Origin: Arthrobacter sp. ISL-72
GTDB taxonomy: Bacteria; Actinomycetota; Actinomycetes; Actinomycetales; Micrococcaceae
Length of the DNA stretch: 64,000 nt
Reading direction: 5' to 3'
Assembly (NCBI RefSeq): GCF_018613755.1
Contig: NZ_JAGGPP010000009.1
Coordinates: 154,430 to 218,429 of the forward strand
The translations under genes and the position numbers were made by a program. The notes under the pieces were generated by a model. That model saw only the letters and a list, made by a program, of their open reading frames with translations. It was not told the origin of the DNA and searched no databases. Below, in pieces: positions 49,501 to 56,295 of the stretch. The first letter of the stretch is position 1. The number at the start of each line of letters is the position of its first letter.

Positions 49501-50385
49501 AATGAATGGCTGCCCCTGGGCAAACTCTCGGATACCCAGGCGAAGCTCTGGATCTACGACTCCCTGCTGTCCGAATACGCAGCAATGGGCTTCGAATACG
49601 GCTACTCCGTGGAACGCCCGGATGCACTGGTGCTGTGGGAAGCGCAGTTCGGTGACTTCGTCAACGGCGCGCAGACCATCATCGACGAGTTCATCTCCTC
49701 CGCCGAGCAGAAGTGGGGCCAGCGCTCCTCGCTGGTGCTCATGCTGCCGCACGGCTACGAGGGACAGGGCCCGGACCACTCCTCGGCCCGTATCGAACGC
49801 TTCCTGCAGATGTGCGCCGAAGAGAACATGATCGTGGCGAACCCCACGACGTCGGCCTCGCACTTCCACCTGCTGCGCCGCCAGGCGTACAGCCGGCCGC
49901 GGAAGCCGCTGATCATCTTCACGCCGAAGCAACTGCTCCGCCTGAAGGCCGCAGCCTCTTCCGTGGAGGACTTCACCACCGGCACCTTCAAGCCGGTCAT
50001 CGGCGAGCACGAGCAGGTGCAGGCAGATGCCGTCGAGCGTGTGCTGCTGGTCTCCGGCCGCCTGTACTACGATCTGCTGTCCACCCGGCAGAAGACCGGC
50101 GACAAGACCACGGCGATCGTCCGCGTGGAGCAGCTTTACCCGCTGCCCGCCGCTGAAATCGCTGCCGAGCTTGCCAAGTACCCCAACGCCGAAGTCGTGT
50201 GGGCACAGGACGAACCGGCCAACCAGGGCCCGTGGCCGTTCATGGGCCTGAACCTGCCGGAGGCACTCGACCGCCGGGTGAAGCTGGTTTCCCGTCCGGC
50301 TTCGGCTTCCACCGCCGCCGGTTCCATGAAGCGGCACGCAGCGGAGCAGGATACCCTCCTCAAGCAGGCGTTTGCACGGAAGTAG
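46582..50385 (+). CDS. kgd: Multifunctional 2-oxoglutarate dehydrogenase E1/E2 (Kgd, alpha-ketoglutarate decarboxylase)
   Basis: The 1267-residue actinobacterial fusion starts with the short E1 N-terminal helix (Glu-Trp-Leu-Val-Asp-Glu-Leu-Tyr-Glu) and then an Ala/Pro-rich linker (about residues 55-110). A truncated E2 succinyltransferase domain without lipoyl domain follows (about 120-360, catalytic Asp-His-Arg near 356), then the ThDP-dependent E1 (380-1267, Gly-Asp-Ala-Ala-Phe-Ala-Gly-Gln-Gly near 682). It oxidises 2-oxoglutarate in the TCA cycle with E2/E3 partners encoded elsewhere. The family is inhibited by the FHA protein GarA/OdhI. A GTG start at 46582 with GGAAGAGG upstream is preferred. 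Confidence 0.96.
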   Translation: MPEQPSHRLPEEFGGNEWLVDELYERYQQDKNTVDAKWWPLFESFDAGDSSSSNGNSGAAAPADPATRELPVVAPAAAAPAPSPAAPAKPAAPAQPATQAAAPVKKAPATVARDGAKKPEAAGTPPIPAQLPKNVKAPTAPEEDVVSVLRGPAKAIASNMVTSLEVPTATSVRAIPAKLLIDNRVVINSNLARARGGKVSFTHLIGYAVIRALSQFPSMNVYYDEVDGKPVAVQPAHVNFGIAIDMPKPDGTRLLMVPNIKKAETLNFSEFWHTYEDLIKRARNGKLTADDHQGTTVSLTNPGGIGTVHSVPRLSKGQAAIIGVGALDYPAEFQGASEKIIAHNAISKVLTLTSTYDHRVIQGAGSGEFLKLVHSLLLGAQNFYDEIFESLRIPYEPVRWSADLQVDPSDQINKVARIQQLIHSYRVRGHLMADTDPLEYVQRKHPDLDVLTYGLTLWDLDREWPTGGFGGKPQLAFRDILGVLRDAYCRTTGIEYMHIQDPVERKWFQDQLEHPYSKPSREEQLRIVSKLNAAEAFETFLQTKFVGQKRFSLEGGESLIPLLDAIISDAADDDLDEVAIGMAHRGRLNVLTNIAGKTYAQVFREFEGTQDPRSVQGSGDVKYHLGTEGTFTSDNGKETKVYLAANPSHLEAVDSVLEGIVRAKQDRLDQGEAFPVLPIMVHGDAAFAGQGVVAETLNLSQLRGYRTGGTIHVVVNNQVGFTTAPSSSRSSTYSTDVAKMIQAPVFHVNGDDPEAVVRVGQLAYEFRQRFHKDVVIDMVCYRRRGHNEGDDPSMTQPLMYNLIEAKRSVRKLYTESLIGRGDITEEEAEQLLRDYQERLERVFAETHAAQTSPIPIITADSAAVSDLERPQAQQSDSGISAPESTAISAETLARIGKAHIEIPEGFTVHAKLKQLLEKREQMSREGGIDWGFGEIAAFGSLIMEGVPVRLAGQDSRRGTFVQRHAVFHDRANGNEWLPLGKLSDTQAKLWIYDSLLSEYAAMGFEYGYSVERPDALVLWEAQFGDFVNGAQTIIDEFISSAEQKWGQRSSLVLMLPHGYEGQGPDHSSARIERFLQMCAEENMIVANPTTSASHFHLLRRQAYSRPRKPLIIFTPKQLLRLKAAASSVEDFTTGTFKPVIGEHEQVQADAVERVLLVSGRLYYDLLSTRQKTGDKTTAIVRVEQLYPLPAAEIAAELAKYPNAEVVWAQDEPANQGPWPFMGLNLPEALDRRVKLVSRPASASTAAGSMKRHAAEQDTLLKQAFARK

Positions 50386-50392
50386 CTTGAAC

Positions 50393-50437
50393 GCTGCCCG
50401 GCCGGAACTCGAAAATTCACGACTCCGGCCGGGCAGC
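50393..50437 (+). terminator. Terminator hairpin of kgd
   Basis: Fourteen-base perfect GC-rich arms (50393-50406 and 50424-50437) with a 17-base loop follow the kgd stop by seven bases. Confidence 0.65.
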
Positions 50438-50548
50438 GCTGCTTAATGGAAGAGGCAACCGGCAGCGGACACCAGCGGCCGGAGTTGGCCGGGAGCCCGT
50501 TTCCATGGAACGCTGAACTTTGTTGCATATTGAGGTAAAGAGGTAGTC

Positions 50549-51148
50549 GTGGAAGACAGGAAGCTGCGGATCGCGGCAGTTGGAGATGAACTGTTGGCCG
50601 GCCTGGGCGACCCCCGGGCGCTGGGCTGGCTGGGCCGCGTGCTGGCCCGCACTCCACAGGACGGTTTAACCGTTGAATGTTTTGCCCTCCCCTGCCCCCA
50701 GGAAGGCACCGAAGGCCTCGCCGCCCGCTGGCTCGGCGAAGCCGGGCGCCGCTTCGGCAACAACCACGAAAACCGGCTGGTGATCGGGCTCAGCGGACGG
50801 GACATTGAGTTCGGACTCTCCACGGCCCGCAGCCGCCTGAACCTTGCCAACATCCTTGACTCCGCGTCCCAGAACAAGATCGAGGTCTTCGTGGTGGGCC
50901 CGCCGCCGTCCCTCGATCCTGCCCAGAACCGCCGGCTGGGCGAACTGAACACGGCCTTCGCGGACGTGACGACGCGGCGAAAGCACCTGTACGTGGATAC
51001 CTTCTCCCCGTTGCTCAACCACGAACAATGGCGCCAGGACCTGGCGGCAAACGGCGGCACCCCGGGCCAGGCCGGCTACGGGCTGATGGCCTGGCTGGTG
51101 CTGCACCGGGGCTGGTTCCAGTGGCTCCGTATCGCCGCCCCGGAGTAA
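50549..51148 (+). CDS. SGNH/GDSL-like protein lacking the catalytic serine
   Basis: This 199-residue protein has the fold of GDSL hydrolases with Ala-Ala-Val-Gly-Asp-Glu-Leu-Leu-Ala-Gly-Leu-Gly-Asp at residues 9-21. The block I Ser is replaced by Glu14 (GDEL). The block V Asp-x-x-His is also not visible near the C-terminus, where Gly-Gly-Thr-Pro-Gly-Gln-Ala-Gly-Tyr stands instead. Block III is loosely seen in Gly-Leu-Ser-Gly-Arg-Asp. It therefore may be a binding protein or use other chemistry. No signal peptide. GTG start with GAGGTAAAGAGG upstream. Confidence 0.7.
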   Translation: MEDRKLRIAAVGDELLAGLGDPRALGWLGRVLARTPQDGLTVECFALPCPQEGTEGLAARWLGEAGRRFGNNHENRLVIGLSGRDIEFGLSTARSRLNLANILDSASQNKIEVFVVGPPPSLDPAQNRRLGELNTAFADVTTRRKHLYVDTFSPLLNHEQWRQDLAANGGTPGQAGYGLMAWLVLHRGWFQWLRIAAPE

Positions 51149-51260
51149 CACCGGAACCGTAGCCCTGGAAACGCCGCCCGGCACAGCAAAAACTGCTTGA
51201 CACCCAGGCTCACTGCGTGACCCAATGGCCCCATACTGTCGTCGACAGAAGGTGTGGGGC

Positions 51261-52535
51261 ATGACCGTTCCCCGATTCTTGAAGGGCTGCCCGGCAGCGT
51301 TGGCTGCGGCAGTGGCGCTTGTTGTGGCGGGTTGCAGTGCTGGCCAGGTGCCCGCCCCGTCCGGCGCGGCGCCTCAAAGCGCGGCATCTCAAAGCGCCAC
51401 GTCTGAATCCGCCGGAGCCCCCTCCTCCTCCGCCGCCCTGCAGCCTTTCGATCAGGCTGCCCTGGAGCAGACGTTCAAGGATGCCGCCCAGGAACTCGGC
51501 GTTCCCGGTGCGGCCATGCTGCTTCGGACCCCCGGCGGAGACCTGACCTACACCTACGGCGTACGCAGCATTGGCGGAAGCGATCATGTGACGCTTGCAG
51601 ACCATGTCCGGATCGGCTCCATCACCAAGACCTGGACCGCCACCGTCATTCTGCAGCTGGTACAGGAAGGCAGGATCAAGCTTGACGATCCGGTGTCGAA
51701 GTTCCGCCCCGATGTGCCGAACGGCGCCAATATCACCATCGAGCAGTTGCTCAACATGCGCAGCGGGCTCTACAACTACACCGAGGCCCTGGAAGTAAAC
51801 CAGGTCCTCGACGCCGATCCTGGAAAAGCGTGGTCAACCGAGGAACTTCTCGCCGTTGCCTTCCGCAATCAGCCGTACTTCCCTCCCGGCGAGGGCTTCC
51901 ACTATTCCAATACGAATACCGTGCTGCTCGGCCTGATCGCCGAAGCTTTTGACAGCAAGCCGTTAGCGGACTCCTTCCGCGACAGGCTGTTCACTCCGTT
52001 AGGGCTCCCCCAGTCTGTATTTCCCGGGCAAACCTCCAATGCCATTCCGTCCCCTCACCCCCAGGGGTACATGTACGGGAACAACGTGCTGACGCTGGAC
52101 GACCCCGCCCTCCCGGAGGACATGCAGAAGGCTGCCGCGGACGGGACCCTCCAGCCCACGGACCAGACGGCCATGAACCCCTCGTGGGGTTGGGCCGCCG
52201 GTTCCGGAATCTCGACGGCGGAGGACCTGGCAACGTGGGTGGAGGCCCTCGGCAACGGCAAGGTGCTGGGGCCGGACCTGCAGAAGCTGCGCCTCGACAG
52301 CCCCCGGCCGGTCAAGGCCGACGACCCGGGCGGCGCCCTTTACGGGTTGGGGATCGCAAAATTCGGCAACCTGTTCGGGCACACCGGCGAACTGCCGGGG
52401 TTCAACAGCTTTGCCGGCTATGACCCCGAAAACAAGGTCACCCTGGTTGTCTGGACGAACCTGGCCCCTACGCCGGACGGCCGGGACCCCGCCACCGCCA
52501 TCGCGCGGACCCTCATCGGAAAGGTGTATCGCTAG
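51261..52535 (+). CDS. Lipoprotein serine hydrolase of the beta-lactamase/DD-peptidase fold
   Basis: The 424-residue exported protein has a lipobox Val-Ala-Gly-Cys at Cys25 and a Ser/Ala/Pro-rich linker (to about 60). A class C beta-lactamase-like domain follows with Ser120-Ile-Thr-Lys123, Tyr215-Ser-Asn and His-Thr-Gly-Glu near 374 in place of Lys-Thr-Gly. This is typical of D-alanyl-D-alanine carboxypeptidase or esterase members rather than true beta-lactamases. It would act on the outer face of the membrane. GTG/ATG choice: ATG at 51261 begins the signal peptide. Confidence 0.88.
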   Translation: MTVPRFLKGCPAALAAAVALVVAGCSAGQVPAPSGAAPQSAASQSATSESAGAPSSSAALQPFDQAALEQTFKDAAQELGVPGAAMLLRTPGGDLTYTYGVRSIGGSDHVTLADHVRIGSITKTWTATVILQLVQEGRIKLDDPVSKFRPDVPNGANITIEQLLNMRSGLYNYTEALEVNQVLDADPGKAWSTEELLAVAFRNQPYFPPGEGFHYSNTNTVLLGLIAEAFDSKPLADSFRDRLFTPLGLPQSVFPGQTSNAIPSPHPQGYMYGNNVLTLDDPALPEDMQKAAADGTLQPTDQTAMNPSWGWAAGSGISTAEDLATWVEALGNGKVLGPDLQKLRLDSPRPVKADDPGGALYGLGIAKFGNLFGHTGELPGFNSFAGYDPENKVTLVVWTNLAPTPDGRDPATAIARTLIGKVYR

Positions 52536-52548
52536 CAGCAGTCGACTA

Positions 52549-52577
52549 TTGCTTTTGCTGGAGACGCGATATATCGT
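52549..52577 (+). promoter_or_regulatory. Promoter of the DUF4097-padR operon
   Basis: TTGCTT (52549-52554) and TATCGT (52572-52577) are 17 bases apart. The -10 lies inside the first palindromic operator copy, so a bound repressor would block polymerase. Confidence 0.5.
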
Positions 52578-52602
52578 CATGAGCATATTCACGATATATC
52601 GC
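52566..52602. promoter_or_regulatory. Twin palindromic operator of the PadR-type regulator
   Basis: GCGATATATCGT (52566-52577) and ACGATATATCGC (52591-52602) each contain the perfect palindrome CGATATATCG, and together they form a larger inverted repeat. Centres are 25 bases apart. They lie 14-50 bases before the DUF4097 gene, whose downstream partner is a PadR gene, so autoregulation by PadR is the natural reading. Confidence 0.75.
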
Positions 52603-52615
52603 AATTGGAGGAATA

Positions 52616-53443
52616 GTGGACGAGACCAGCTGGACCGTCACCGGTCCCCAGACCATCGACGTCGACGGCGTCAGGTCACTCAAACTCGGAATCATCCGGG
52701 GACGCTTCGATGTGGTCACCCATGCCCAGGACGTCACCAGGATTGAGGTTTCCGAAATCCATGGCGACCCGCTAGCCGTCACTTTGGCCAATGGACGGCT
52801 GGAGGTGCGCCACCAGCTTCACGGCGCCCAGGGCTGGTTCAAGAACCTCATGGGAACGGTCAACAACAACAGCACCAACTCGATCGTGATCAGCATCGCG
52901 TTGCCGGCCGGAGTGGAAGTGGAAGCCGGAACCGTCAGCGGCGACGGCCTTGTCTCCGGGATCAGCGGGCACGCAAAGCTGAGCACCGTCTCCGGATCCG
53001 TCATGGCCGACAACACCGCCGGTGACCTGCACGTCAACACCGTCAGCGGCGAAGTCATCGCGCGGAACCACGACGGCGTCCTGACCGCCAAGAGCGTCTC
53101 CGGCGAAGTCACAGCGTCCGGCCGGTTCAGCAACATCCGCGCCAACACGGTCAGCGGCGACATGAATTTCGACCTGCACGGCTTCACCCACGATTTCGGC
53201 GCCAACTCCGTCTCGGGTGATGTCACCGTCCGGCTGCCCCAGGATGTCGGCGCGGACATCGTGGCAAAGTCCGCCAGCGGCGCCGTCGTGATCGATCACC
53301 AGAAGTACCTCCAGCCCGGCGGAAAGGTCCAGACCATTGCCGGACCGGACGCGCAGCTTATGCTTATCCGCACCAACTCGGTCTCGGGAAAGACGTCCAT
53401 CATCCACAGCCAGTCTCCCGCGGACCCCGAAGCGGGGGCCTAG
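52616..53443 (+). CDS. DUF4097 beta-strand repeat protein
   Basis: The 275-residue protein is made of short beta-strand repeats carrying Thr-Val-Ser-Gly, Ser-Val-Ser-Gly and Asn-Thr-Val-Ser-Gly about every 15-20 residues from residue 104 to 260. That is the right-handed beta-helix pattern of DUF4097/DUF4098. No signal peptide or membrane helix is visible. GTG start with a GGAGGAATA site. The PadR regulator begins on the next base after its stop, and such pairs are common in Gram-positive bacteria. The molecular role is not known. Confidence 0.85.
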   Translation: MDETSWTVTGPQTIDVDGVRSLKLGIIRGRFDVVTHAQDVTRIEVSEIHGDPLAVTLANGRLEVRHQLHGAQGWFKNLMGTVNNNSTNSIVISIALPAGVEVEAGTVSGDGLVSGISGHAKLSTVSGSVMADNTAGDLHVNTVSGEVIARNHDGVLTAKSVSGEVTASGRFSNIRANTVSGDMNFDLHGFTHDFGANSVSGDVTVRLPQDVGADIVAKSASGAVVIDHQKYLQPGGKVQTIAGPDAQLMLIRTNSVSGKTSIIHSQSPADPEAGA

Positions 53444-54067
53444 GTGCCTCCCGTCTTCGCGCATGGCGCGCTGCGCCTCTATCTCCTCTCCCTCCTGGAG
53501 TCAGGCCCCAAGCACGGCTATGAGCTCATCAAAGCCCTCAGCGAACGGTTCGGCGGCACCTACTCCCCCAGTGCCGGCACGATCTACCCACGGCTCGGCA
53601 AGCTGGAGGAAGAGGGGCTCGTGGCCACCGAGGCCGAGGGGCGCCGCACCAACTACCGCATCACTGCGGCCGGGCTGGTGGAGCTCAACCGTCGGCGTGA
53701 CGAGCTGGCCGGGGTCGAGAATGATATTTCCGCCTCCGTTCGCCGCCTGGCCGACAACCTGCGGGAGGACATCAGGTCGAACATGCGGGGGCTCCGGGCC
53801 GACCTCGCGGCCACTGCAGAAGCGGCACGGTCGGCTGCGCGCTCCGCAGCGTTTCCGGATCGCGGCAGCCGGCACACGTCCGATAGCGACCGCACGCTGA
53901 AAGAGGCCGAGCTGCTGCTGCAGGCCTTCAGGGACAGCCTCCGGGTGGAGCTTCGGGTCCAGGCAAGCACCCAGCCCATCAGCGGGGTCACGCTGGAAAC
54001 GATCAGGGCCGTCCTGGACCAGGCCCGGATTTCCATCCGCAACTCGCTGAAGGCCGACAGTCACTGA
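53444..54067 (+). CDS. PadR-family transcriptional regulator
   Basis: The 207-residue protein has a PadR winged helix (residues 1-85) with Gly-Pro-Lys-His-Gly-Tyr-Glu-Leu-Ile and Ser-Ala-Gly-Thr-Ile-Tyr-Pro-Arg-Leu. A helical C-terminal part rich in Ala/Arg/Leu serves for dimerisation and is longer than in PadR-s1 proteins. It starts directly after the DUF4097 gene with a GTG. The twin CGATATATCG palindromes ahead of the operon are its probable binding sites. Confidence 0.9.
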   Translation: MPPVFAHGALRLYLLSLLESGPKHGYELIKALSERFGGTYSPSAGTIYPRLGKLEEEGLVATEAEGRRTNYRITAAGLVELNRRRDELAGVENDISASVRRLADNLREDIRSNMRGLRADLAATAEAARSAARSAAFPDRGSRHTSDSDRTLKEAELLLQAFRDSLRVELRVQASTQPISGVTLETIRAVLDQARISIRNSLKADSH

Positions 54068-54150
54068 GCGCGACTCGGTTCGCGGGCCGTCGCGTGATGT
54101 GGGAGACTTGAGGGCAGCTCTTTTGAGTACCAAGATTAAGGAGGCCAGCT

Positions 54151-54225
54151 ATGAGCAAGCGTGCACGTAAACGTCGTGACCGTAAGCGTGGCGGCGCGAA
54201 CCACGGGAAGCGCCCCAACACCTAA
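54151..54225 (+). CDS. Small ribosomal protein bL37 (24 residues)
   Basis: The 24-residue, very basic peptide Met-Ser-Lys-Arg-Ala-Arg-Lys-Arg-Arg-Asp then Lys-Arg-Gly-Gly-Ala-Asn-His-Gly-Lys-Arg-Pro-Asn-Thr matches bL37, an actinobacterial-specific 50S protein first seen in mycobacterial ribosome structures. The conserved tail Asn-His-Gly-Lys-Arg-Pro-Asn is diagnostic. A strong AAGGAGG ribosome binding site lies 6-7 bases upstream and a strong terminator follows, as expected for a highly expressed gene. Confidence 0.88.
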   Translation: MSKRARKRRDRKRGGANHGKRPNT

Positions 54226-54252
54226 GCTACGGTTTGGAACATCAGCTTTAAA

Positions 54253-54294
54253 GCGAAGGGCCCCGGAAACCATACGGTTTCCGGGGCCCTTCGC
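54253..54294. terminator. Strong terminator between bL37 and rsrA, bidirectional
   Basis: A perfect 19-base stem (54253-54271 with 54276-54294) closes a 4-base loop. It lies between the convergent bL37 and rsrA genes and can serve both. Confidence 0.85.
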
Positions 54295-54349
54295 TGTTCC
54301 GGGACAGGCCGCCGTCGGGCCTTGCTCCCCTTCCGGATTACCCGGAAGG

Positions 54350-54610
54350 TTAGGCTTCCACGGGACGGATCGAGTGGATCCGGTCCAGGATGGCGTTCTT
54401 CAGGTTCTCGGGGGCAGCTTCCGTACAGGAACGCTTGACCACTTTCCGGATGACGCACTCGAGATCGTACTCTTCAAGGCACTCAGGGCAGCCGTCCAGG
54501 TGATCCTTGATCTCCGCGATGTCGCTGTGTGTCAGCGCACCGTCCAGGTATTCGTAAATACGTTGCATCCGGGCGTCGTCGCAATCGCCCAATCCCTGGC
54601 AGTCGCTCAT
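54350..54610 (-). CDS. rsrA: RsrA/RshA-type zinc anti-sigma factor
   Basis: The 86-residue ZAS-family protein has the redox zinc motif His37-x3-Cys41-x2-Cys44 in His-Leu-Asp-Gly-Cys-Pro-Glu-Cys. Further Cys residues lie near the N-terminus (Cys4, Cys10) and at Cys52 and Cys62. In reduced form it holds SigH/SigR; disulfide stress releases zinc and the sigma factor. The start overlaps the end of the sigma gene (ATGA), so the pair is stoichiometrically coupled. Presence fits a mycothiol-using actinobacterium. Confidence 0.93.
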   Translation of the reverse strand: MSDCQGLGDCDDARMQRIYEYLDGALTHSDIAEIKDHLDGCPECLEEYDLECVIRKVVKRSCTEAAPENLKNAILDRIHSIRPVEA

Positions 54611-55377
54611 TTCCTGTTCTCCTGTTTTGTGCTTTCGGCCGCTGCGCCGGAATCGGCTGCGGCTTTGAAACCCCGCTCTGCGGCGTAGTCCGCGAGCATG
54701 TCGCGCAGCATTTTGCGGCCGCGGTGGAGGCGGGACATCACAGTGCCGATGGGGGTGTTCATGATGTCCGAGATTTCCTTGTAGGCGAACCCCTCCACGT
54801 CAGCGAAGTACACCGCAAGCCGGAATTCTTCCGGGATGGCCTGCAGCGCACGTTTCACGTCGGAATCCGGGAGATGGTCCAGCGCTTCCGCTTCGGCGGA
54901 GCGCAGCCCGGTCGAGGTGTGTGATTCCGCGCGCGCCAGCTGCCAGTCTTCGATCGTGTCCGAGTTCGACTGCAGCGGTTCGCGCTGCCTCTTGCGGTAG
55001 AGGTTGATGTAAGTGTTGGTGAGGATCCGGTAAAGCCAGGCCTTGAGGTTCGTCCCGGGCTTGTACTGGTGGAACGCGGAGAACGCCTTGGTATACGCCT
55101 CCTGCACCAGGTCCTCGGCGTCGGCAGGATTCCGCGCCATCCTCATGGCGGCGGAATAGAGCTGGTCGACGTATTGCATGGCGTCGCGTTCGAACCGCTC
55201 CCGGCGCTGCTCTGTTGTCTCGGACACAAGGTCGACCTCAGCAGCCGTGTCCGGCTCAGCTGTGCGGGCCTCGGCAGCGACGGGCTCCGCGGCGTCGGCC
55301 GCGGGCTCACTGATGGTCTTGGCGTCGTTTCCGGCAGCCTCATATATGGCCGCTACGGCCGGATCAATGGTGCTCAT
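54607..55377 (-). CDS. sigH: ECF sigma factor of the SigH/SigR thiol-stress family
   Basis: The 256-residue sigma factor has region 2 ([13 protein letters not shown], then Asn-Leu-Lys-Ala-Trp-Leu-Tyr-Arg-Ile) and region 4 (Ile-Pro-Glu-Glu-Phe-Arg-Leu-Ala-Val, with the HTH [15 protein letters not shown]). An acidic Ala-rich N-terminal extension of about 55 residues precedes region 2. ATG at 55377 follows GAAGG. The frame stays open for another 95 codons upstream, leaving room for a longer isoform as known for Streptomyces SigR. It directs oxidative thiol-stress genes. Confidence 0.93.
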   Translation of the reverse strand: MSTIDPAVAAIYEAAGNDAKTISEPAADAAEPVAAEARTAEPDTAAEVDLVSETTEQRRERFERDAMQYVDQLYSAAMRMARNPADAEDLVQEAYTKAFSAFHQYKPGTNLKAWLYRILTNTYINLYRKRQREPLQSNSDTIEDWQLARAESHTSTGLRSAEAEALDHLPDSDVKRALQAIPEEFRLAVYFADVEGFAYKEISDIMNTPIGTVMSRLHRGRKMLRDMLADYAAERGFKAAADSGAAAESTKQENRK

Positions 55378-55638
55378 TGCCTTCAAGTCTACTGTGACGC
55401 GCCGTGCCGCCCCCGGCCGGCCTTCGCCTGGCTGGCCGCCGCCCCCGGAGAACTCCGGTGGCGCATGGAGTTCCACGCTGTCCCTAACCAATGTCAAAGC
55501 TCTCCATCTCCGCTCTGTCCTTGCTGTCGGCAGTCCGCACTGCGGCGCCTGTACTGCCGTTGTGGCCTTCAGTCCGCCGGGTCCACGAGTGCCCCGGGCC
55601 GCGGCCAAGCACGGCCCCGGACTCATGGGGACCTGCAT

Positions 55639-55667
55639 TTGACAACGACCGGCGGCGGGCAAATATT
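55639..55667 (+). promoter_or_regulatory. SigA-type promoter of doxX overlapping the SigH promoter
   Basis: TTGACA (55639-55644), 17 bases, then AATATT (55662-55667) on the plus strand gives a promoter for doxX with a leader of about 65 bases. It overlaps the minus-strand GGAAT-N18-GTT promoter almost completely. Confidence 0.5.
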
Positions 55668-55669
55668 CC
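55644..55669 (-). promoter_or_regulatory. Consensus SigH/SigR promoter upstream of sigH
   Basis: On the minus strand GGAAT (55669-55665), 18 bases, then GTT (55646-55644) followed by G matches the SigR consensus GGAAT-N18-GTT exactly. It points at sigH, about 265 bases upstream of its ATG, and implies positive autoregulation. Confidence 0.75.
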
Positions 55670-55740
55670 GCAAAAGTGCAAGACTAGAACCGGTTCCCCC
55701 CGCAGAAGATCCGCGGCTCGTCCATTCCAGGAGGAAATTC

Positions 55741-56289
55741 ATGTCCGTTGTCCGTTTTCTCGCCCGCCCCATGCTGGCCTCCAGTTTCGTAATCGCTGGC
55801 CTGGACAAGCTCAAGAACGCGGATGACACTGCGACGCAGCTGTCCCCCCTGCTGCGCCGTGCTGCGGACTCCCTCCCGTTCGCCACGGACGAAAAGGTAC
55901 TGGCACGCATCATCGGCGGCACCCAGGTGGGCGCCGGCGTGCTCTTCGCATTGGGTAAGTCGGCCCGGCTGGCCGCCTCGGTGCTGGCGGTTATTTCGGC
56001 GCTGAATGCCTTTGTCGAGTGGCGCAGCGCGGACATCACCACGAAGGAAGGCCGGGACGCCCGCCGCACCCAGCTCTTGAAGAATGTCACGCTCACCGGC
56101 GGCGTTCTGCTCGCATCCGTAGACACTGCAGGCAAGCCGAGCCTTGCCTGGCGTGCCGAGCACCTGGCCGCTGATGCCCGCAAGGGTGCCAGCCACCTGG
56201 CTGCCGACGCCAGGAAGACCACCGGCAAGCAGCTGAAGAAGGCCGACAAAGCTGTCCGCAAGGCCGTGGACCACGCAGTGAAGGCATAA
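55741..56289 (+). CDS. DoxX-family membrane protein with Lys/Ala-rich tail
   Basis: The 182-residue protein has a DoxX-type membrane domain with four hydrophobic segments (about residues 1-22, 58-80, 83-95 and 112-128) and the Arg-Pro-Met-Leu-Ala-Ser-Ser-Phe-Val-Ile-Ala-Gly-Leu start typical of the family. A 45-residue cytosolic tail follows, with His-Leu-Ala-Ala-Asp-Ala-Arg-Lys twice and Lys-Lys-Ala-Asp-Lys-Ala-Val-Arg-Lys-Ala. DoxX proteins are linked to thiol/redox balance, and this gene is divergent from sigH. AGGAGGAAA site before the ATG. Confidence 0.88.
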   Translation: MSVVRFLARPMLASSFVIAGLDKLKNADDTATQLSPLLRRAADSLPFATDEKVLARIIGGTQVGAGVLFALGKSARLAASVLAVISALNAFVEWRSADITTKEGRDARRTQLLKNVTLTGGVLLASVDTAGKPSLAWRAEHLAADARKGASHLAADARKTTGKQLKKADKAVRKAVDHAVKA

Positions 56290-56295
56290 GTACGA

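Noticed and set aside
47053..50337. Open frame of more than 1000 codons on the minus strand across kgd
   Set aside because: It is antisense to a strongly conserved Kgd protein. Long antisense frames are common in high-GC coding DNA, and it matches no family I know.
55451..55474. Second SigH-like promoter (GGAAC-N16-GTT) nearer to sigH on the minus strand
   Set aside because: The spacer is two bases shorter than the consensus and a perfect match exists further upstream.
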